Below, piece after piece: positions 60,287-64,000 of a DNA stretch of 64,000 bases. Under the pieces are notes generated by a model. That model was not told the origin of the DNA. It did not search any database and saw only the letters and a list, made by a program, of their open reading frames with translations. The translations under genes were made by a program, and so were the position numbers. Each line of letters opens with the position of its first letter. The stretch's first letter is position 1. Source of the DNA: Pedobacter jeongneungensis (lineage in GTDB: Bacteria; Bacteroidota; Bacteroidia; Sphingobacteriales; Sphingobacteriaceae); NCBI RefSeq assembly GCF_000633455.1, contig NZ_AYMG01000028.1, positions 62,001 through 126,000 on the forward strand, in the 5' to 3' direction.

Positions 60287-60395
60287 TTTGATTTGGTTTT
60301 AGCCCGAAGATGACTAAATATTGTGCCAAATCACAAAAATCCGGTTAAATACTCAACCAAATCTCCTTTAATACTTAATGTATAGTGATTACTAC

Positions 60396-61082
60396 TTATA
60401 AATCTTCAAAACGTTCCCAAAAACCATCAACAGGTAATTTGGCAAATATATTTACTGGTTCTTTTTTAACAGGATGTATAAACTGCAACCGGCGGGCATG
60501 CAAACAGATACTGCCCTTCCTACTTCCCCGAGGATAACCATATTTGTTATCTCCCATAATCGGGCAGCCCATTGAGGATAACTGTACCCTGATCTGGTGC
60601 GAACGCCCTGTTAAAGGATCAACCTCCAACAGGTAATAATCGCCTACTTTTGCCTTTACTTTATAAGAAAGCTCAGCCCGCTGACTTCCGATAACTTCAG
60701 TATTATAATAAGAAACCACATTTTTCTGCGGGTTTTTAACCAGCCAGTGGATCAAAGTAGCTGATTCTTTTTCGGGCTTGTTCTTTACCACCGCCCAATA
60801 GGTTTTCTTTACTTCACGGTTTTTAAATACGGCATTCATCCTTTCTAAAGCCTTACTGGTTTTAGCGAATAAGATTACACCACTTACAGGCCTGTCTAAA
60901 CGGTGCACCACCCCTAAAAAAGCGCCATTAGGTTTATTATATTTTTTAGCGATATACTTTTTTACCTGTTCATCCAAAGGCTCATCACCTGTTTCATCAA
61001 CCTGTACAATATCACCCGCCCTTTTATTAATGGCAATTAAATGATTGTCTTCAAAAAGAATGTCGTTATCGGTAATTGGCAT
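60396..61082 (-). CDS. RluA-family RNA pseudouridine synthase
   Basis: A 228-residue synthase converting uridine to pseudouridine in rRNA or tRNA. Catalytic Asp63 in HRLDRPVSGVILFAKT, then VKKTYWAVVKNKP and the RSHQIRVQLSSMGCPIMGDNKYG motif. No S4 domain at the N-terminus, so it is the shorter RluA type. The target base is not known. Confidence 0.95.
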   Translation of the reverse strand: MPITDNDILFEDNHLIAINKRAGDIVQVDETGDEPLDEQVKKYIAKKYNKPNGAFLGVVHRLDRPVSGVILFAKTSKALERMNAVFKNREVKKTYWAVVKNKPEKESATLIHWLVKNPQKNVVSYYNTEVIGSQRAELSYKVKAKVGDYYLLEVDPLTGRSHQIRVQLSSMGCPIMGDNKYGYPRGSRKGSICLHARRLQFIHPVKKEPVNIFAKLPVDGFWERFEDL

Positions 61083-61212
61083 TAGTTAGTTCATTGGTTG
61101 ATTCGTCATTAGTTTATTTGATAGCAAATTGCCTAATGCAAAAGTTTATTGGTTAATTGTTTAACTGATGAGCAAAATTTCAGACTCATGACTCCAGACT
61201 TAGGACTCATGA
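61083..61212. repeat. Word-repeat spacer
   Basis: Left words TTAGTTAGTTCATTGGTTG and GTCATTAGTTT; right words CAGACTCATGACTCC, AGACTTAGGACTCATGACT. It lies between tandem minus-strand genes. No gene. Confidence 0.45.
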
Positions 61213-61213
61213 C

Positions 61214-62029
61214 TTAATATTGTTCTCTCTCGTTCGGAAAATCATTTCCTTTTACGTCGCGGATATAAGATTGCGCAGCGCCTAAAATTTCGTCGTAAAG
61301 GTTAATGTACTGGCGTAAAAAGCGTGGCTTAAACCCTTTGGTTAAACCGATCATATCATTTACCACCAACACCTGGCCATCGCATGCCTGCCCCGCGCCA
61401 ATACCAATGGTTGGAATATGCAAACTTTCTGTAACTTCTTTACCCAAAGCCGCCGGAATTTTCTCCAATACAATTGCAAAACAACCTGCTGCCTGTAAAG
61501 CCAGAACATCAGATTTTAATTTATTTGCTTCTTCCTCTTCTTTTGCACGAACAGTATAGGTTCCGAATTTATAAATAGATTGAGGGGTTAAACCTAAGTG
61601 CCCCATTACAGGTATACCTGCAGTAATGATGCGCTGAACCGACTCGATAATTTCTTCGCCACCTTCTAATTTAACACCATGTGCACCCGATTCTTTCATA
61701 ATCCTGATCGCTGAGTTCAAAGCTTCCTTTGAATTTCCCTGGTAAGAACCAAAAGGCAGATCGACTACCACAAAAGCACGTTTAACCGCTCTGATTACAG
61801 ATGCAGCATGGTAAATCATCTGATCAAGGGTAATAGGCAAAGTCGTTTCGTGACCAGCCATTACATTAGAAGCAGAATCGCCAACCAATAAAACGTCTAA
61901 ACCTGCATCATCCAAAATGGTTGCCATTGAATAATCGTAGGCCGTTAGCATTGATATTTTCTCACCACGTTGTTTCATTTCCTGTAAAATGTGCGTAGTG
62001 ATGCGTTTAATTTCTTTATGTACCGACAT
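61214..62029 (-). CDS. panB: Ketopantoate hydroxymethyltransferase
   Basis: First committed step of pantothenate and CoA synthesis: 3-methyl-2-oxobutanoate plus methylene-THF to ketopantoate. 271 residues from ATG 62029: KISMLTAYDYSMATILDDAGLDVLLVGDSASNVMAGHE, GVKLEGGEE, MGHLGLTPQS and GIGAGQACDGQVLVVNDMIG are family signatures. The 62095 start is rejected because a TACTTTTG box lies between the two starts. Confidence 0.97.
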   Translation of the reverse strand: MSVHKEIKRITTHILQEMKQRGEKISMLTAYDYSMATILDDAGLDVLLVGDSASNVMAGHETTLPITLDQMIYHAASVIRAVKRAFVVVDLPFGSYQGNSKEALNSAIRIMKESGAHGVKLEGGEEIIESVQRIITAGIPVMGHLGLTPQSIYKFGTYTVRAKEEEEANKLKSDVLALQAAGCFAIVLEKIPAALGKEVTESLHIPTIGIGAGQACDGQVLVVNDMIGLTKGFKPRFLRQYINLYDEILGAAQSYIRDVKGNDFPNEREQY

Positions 62030-62048
62030 GGGATTTGTTTTGTGTTGC

Positions 62049-62056
62049 CAAAAGTA
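62049..62056 (-). promoter_or_regulatory. -7 box (TACTTTTG) of panB
   Basis: TACTTTTG on the minus strand, 19 bases before the panB ATG. No TTG at the right distance. Confidence 0.5.
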
Positions 62057-62069
62057 TTGTTTTTTCTTT

Positions 62070-62315
62070 AAATAAAGGTAAAAGGTAGAAGGCATAAGGC
62101 TTAGGGTTGGGCCGTGCTCCTTAAAAGGTGTAAGAAAAATGGTTTAAGGTTTAGGGGCAATCAACCTACTCCCTATCCTCAGCCATTACGCTATAAAAAA
62201 GAAATAAAATTTAAGGTTTGGCGTTAATCAGCCTTAAAAGAGTAAAAGGTTTGGCGGGCGACATTCTGATACCTTATACCCTATGCCTTCAACCTTTACA
62301 CCTTAATTTGATTTT
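62070..62315. repeat. Inverted word-repeat in the panB/carA divergent promoter region
   Basis: Left part repeats AAGGTAAAAGGTAGAAGGCA, AAGGCTTAGGG and GGTTTAAGGTTTAGG; right part uses the complement: ATACCTTATACCCTATGCC, TTCAACCTTTACACCTTA. GAAGGCATA on the left has its exact complement TATGCCTTC on the right. Confidence 0.7.
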
Positions 62316-62342
62316 TCTCTTTACATTCCCAATCTAAAACTC

Positions 62343-62350
62343 TATCTTTG
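62343..62350 (+). promoter_or_regulatory. -7 box (TATCTTTG) of carA
   Basis: TATCTTTG fits TAnnTTTG; it implies a leader of about 115 bases before the carA ATG. Confidence 0.5.
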
Positions 62351-62359
62351 TACCCCGAA

Positions 62360-62476
62360 ATGGAAGGGATATATTCATCTTTTTTTGCACCCTGCAAATA
62401 CGGCTTTAATGCCGAAAGCCATTCTTTTTTCAACTCTTTTTTAAATCAAAATCCATATTGTAATTACCATGACTAA
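62360..62476 (+). CDS. Possible leader ORF overlapping the carA start
   Basis: The first ATG after the carA -7 box opens a 38-codon frame (begins MEGIYSSFFAPCKYGF) that ends with TAA at 62474-62476, five bases into carA. It would be translated first and would couple to, or hinder, carA initiation. It has no arginine codon, so a classical arginine attenuator is not evident. Real translation is not shown. Confidence 0.35.
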   Translation: MEGIYSSFFAPCKYGFNAESHSFFNSFLNQNPYCNYHD

Positions 62477-63581
62477 CTACACCAAGTTACCTGCGATTTT
62501 ATTACTGGCCGATGGCACAGTTTTTTACGGCAAAGCGGCCGGAAAAATTGGAACCACTACTGGAGAAATTTGTTTTAATACCGGGATGACAGGTTACCAG
62601 GAAATTTTTACCGATCCAAGTTATTTTGGACAGATAATGGTTACTACCAACGCCCATGTTGGGAACTACGGTATCCACAAAGATGAAATCGAATCAGGTT
62701 CGATCAAAATTGCTGGTTTAGTGTGTAAAAATTACAACATTGTTTATAGCCGTAAAGAAGCAACAGAATCAATCCAGGATTATTTCCAAAATGATAATTT
62801 AGTTGCCATTTCTGATATCGATACACGTGCACTGGTTCGCCACATCAGGGATAAAGGCGCCATGAATGCCATTATTTCTTCAGAAATAACTGATTTAGAA
62901 GAATTAAAGCAAAAATTGGCTGAAGTACCTTCAATGGAGGGCTTAGAACTTTCATCAAAAGTAAGTACAACAGAACCTTATTTTTATGGTAACCCGGAAG
63001 CGAGCTTAAAAGTTGCCGCTTTAGATTTGGGTATCAAGAAAAACATTTTGCGCAGTTTCGAAAACCGCGATATCTACGTTCAGGTTTTCCCGGCTAAAAC
63101 TACTTTTGCCGAAATGGATAAATTCAGCCCTGATGGTTATTTCATTTCTAACGGCCCTGGCGATCCATCGGTAATGCCTTACGCGGTAGAAACCATCAAA
63201 GATATATTAGCAGAAGACAAACCTTTGTTCGGTATCTGTTTAGGTCACCAGTTATTGGCCGAAGCAAACGGTATCGGCACCATGAAAATGTTCAATGGTC
63301 ACCGTGGATTAAACCACCCGGTTAAAAACATTATTAAAAACCACTGCGAAGTTACTTCACAAAACCATGGTTTTGGTGTAATTCCTGATGAGGTGAGAAA
63401 CTCTGATAAAGTAGAAATTACGCACGTTAACCTAAACGATAAATCAATCGAAGGTATCCGTGTTAAAGGCAAAAAAGCATTCTCGGTTCAATACCACCCT
63501 GAATCTTCTCCAGGCCCACACGATTCACGTTACTTATTCGACGATTTTGTTGAAGTAATGAAAGGCGAGTTAGTTTGGTAG
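62469..63581 (+). CDS. carA: Carbamoyl-phosphate synthase small subunit
   Basis: Glutaminase subunit that feeds ammonia to CarB for pyrimidine and arginine synthesis. 370 residues: N-terminal CPSase_sm domain (ADGTVFYGKA, TGEICFNTGMTGYQEIFTDPSY, RALVRHIRDKGAMNAI) and class I amidotransferase domain with Cys257 in FGICLGHQ and His343/Glu345 in QYHPESSPGPHDS. All catalytic residues are intact. No carB in the window; a terminator follows. Confidence 0.97.
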   Translation: MTNYTKLPAILLLADGTVFYGKAAGKIGTTTGEICFNTGMTGYQEIFTDPSYFGQIMVTTNAHVGNYGIHKDEIESGSIKIAGLVCKNYNIVYSRKEATESIQDYFQNDNLVAISDIDTRALVRHIRDKGAMNAIISSEITDLEELKQKLAEVPSMEGLELSSKVSTTEPYFYGNPEASLKVAALDLGIKKNILRSFENRDIYVQVFPAKTTFAEMDKFSPDGYFISNGPGDPSVMPYAVETIKDILAEDKPLFGICLGHQLLAEANGIGTMKMFNGHRGLNHPVKNIIKNHCEVTSQNHGFGVIPDEVRNSDKVEITHVNLNDKSIEGIRVKGKKAFSVQYHPESSPGPHDSRYLFDDFVEVMKGELVW

Positions 63582-63718
63582 GATTAAGGTAGAAGGCCGG
63601 AAGGCGGAGGGTTTAAGGTGAAAGACTAAAGCTTAAAGACGAAGTTAGGTTGAGCTAGAAGGTTTGGGGCGAAAGCTTAAAAACCAATGACCAATGTACT
63701 AATGACCAATAAACAGTA
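63582..63718. repeat. Word-repeat spacer after carA (AAGGTAGAAGGCCGGAAGG type)
   Basis: Degenerate units AAGGTAGAAGGCCGGAAGG, GGTTTAAGGTGAAAGAC, AAAGCTTAAAGACG, then CCAATGACCAATGTACTAATG. Same vocabulary family as the panB/carA gap on its left part. No gene. Confidence 0.5.
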
Positions 63719-63724
63719 AAAACG

Positions 63725-63772
63725 ATCTGCGGATTTGCGGCAAAAACAAGCTGCTGATCCGCAGATTTCTTT
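63725..63772 (+). terminator. Terminator of carA
   Basis: 10-base perfect outer stem ATCTGCGGAT / ATCCGCAGAT with an inner GCGGC/GCTGC pairing, followed by TTCTTTTTTC. Confidence 0.85.
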
Positions 63773-63875
63773 TTTCAAACTATTTCGCCTGCTCAAAACA
63801 TCATTTTACCGACATTTTCAGTAATCCCGGTTAAAATTCATTTTCAATTCATTTAAAGCTCCTTACATTCGCAAT

Positions 63876-64000
63876 ATGGAAACAAAGAAAGCCATTATCA
63901 GCGTTAAAGACCTGGTAAAAAAGTACGATGATTTTGTGGCCGTTCAGGGCTTAAGTTTTGAAGTTTACGAAAACGAAATTTTTGGTTTGCTTGGTCCAAA
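63876..64000 (+). CDS. ABC transporter ATP-binding protein, 5-prime part only
   Basis: From ATG 63876 the frame is open to the window edge (41 codons). ISVKDLVKKYDDFVAVQGLS and EIFGLLGP are the A-loop/Tyr region and the beginning of the Walker A of a CcmA/NatA-like ABC ATPase. TACATTCG, one base off the -7 consensus, ends four bases before the ATG. The permease and substrate lie outside the window. Confidence 0.85.
   Translation, partial: METKKAIISVKDLVKKYDDFVAVQGLSFEVYENEIFGLLGP

Noticed and set aside
1..64000. tRNA, rRNA, prophage or integrative element
   Set aside because: No cloverleaf, rRNA segment, integrase or phage structural gene was recognised on either strand; the only transposase-type genes are the RAYT and the receptor fusion.

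Overview
The window reads as a chromosomal stretch of a Bacteroidota species, most like Pedobacter or a related Sphingobacteriaceae genus. Support comes from a SusC/SusD pair, a PorT-type T9SS protein and a T9SS-sorted protein, a transketolase split into two genes, several carboxypeptidase-regulatory-domain outer-membrane barrels, the nadK-DUF6089-uppS-bamA-ompH-ompH envelope cluster, and promoters of the Bacteroidota type (TTG, about 20 bases, TAnnTTTG). The species call is inference; no rRNA or tRNA gene was seen.

Layout. 1-5.1 kb: guaA (cut by the left edge), a Phd/PIN toxin-antitoxin pair with an operator-promoter overlap, dCMP deaminase, a FucP-like sugar porter and a LysE-type exporter, followed by a 640-base gap filled by a tandem duplicated, structured repeat. 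5.7-7.6 kb: a PurF-type glutamine phosphoribosyltransferase. 7.8-14.7 kb: a four-gene operon of TonB-dependent receptor, DUF4876-type lipoprotein, DUF6850-type outer-membrane protein and di-heme peroxidase. 14.9-23.9 kb: murI and the envelope cluster, all on the minus strand. 24-30.7 kb: YqeY, SDR, PorT and UbiE on minus, then EngB, a UbiA-family prenyltransferase and an M3 peptidase on plus. 31-43.6 kb: an outer-membrane barrel, two permeases, a RAYT transposase that carries a REP pair inside its own reading frame, kup with a previously hidden 50-residue membrane protein, a small T9SS cargo, a FAH-family enzyme, an M23 peptidase and Bcp. 43.6-48.6 kb: split transketolase, an ECF sigma / anti-sigma-like / Spy-like operon and a class III aminotransferase. 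48.6-59.1 kb: two-component system, a very unusual membrane receptor, then SusC, SusD and a GH30 glycosidase. 59.2-64 kb: two lipoproteins, an RluA-type pseudouridine synthase, panB, carA and the start of an ABC ATPase.

The best candidate for an undescribed system is at 50.8-59.1 kb. A 634-residue protein joins a periplasmic sensor domain, seven membrane helices and a coiled coil to a C-terminal zinc ribbon plus helical region of the kind found at the N-terminus of IS1595-family transposases, with no transposase catalytic domain. It sits just upstream of a SusC/SusD/GH30 locus, and the spacers before susC and before the GH30 gene share two sequence modules. The inference is a one-protein membrane-bound regulator of glycan use built from a domesticated transposase DNA-binding domain.

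A second genome-scale pattern is that many intergenic gaps are filled with degenerate short words, each gap with its own vocabulary, with the right-hand part using the complement of the left-hand words. Two of these fill the space between divergent promoters (ubiE/engB and panB/carA).
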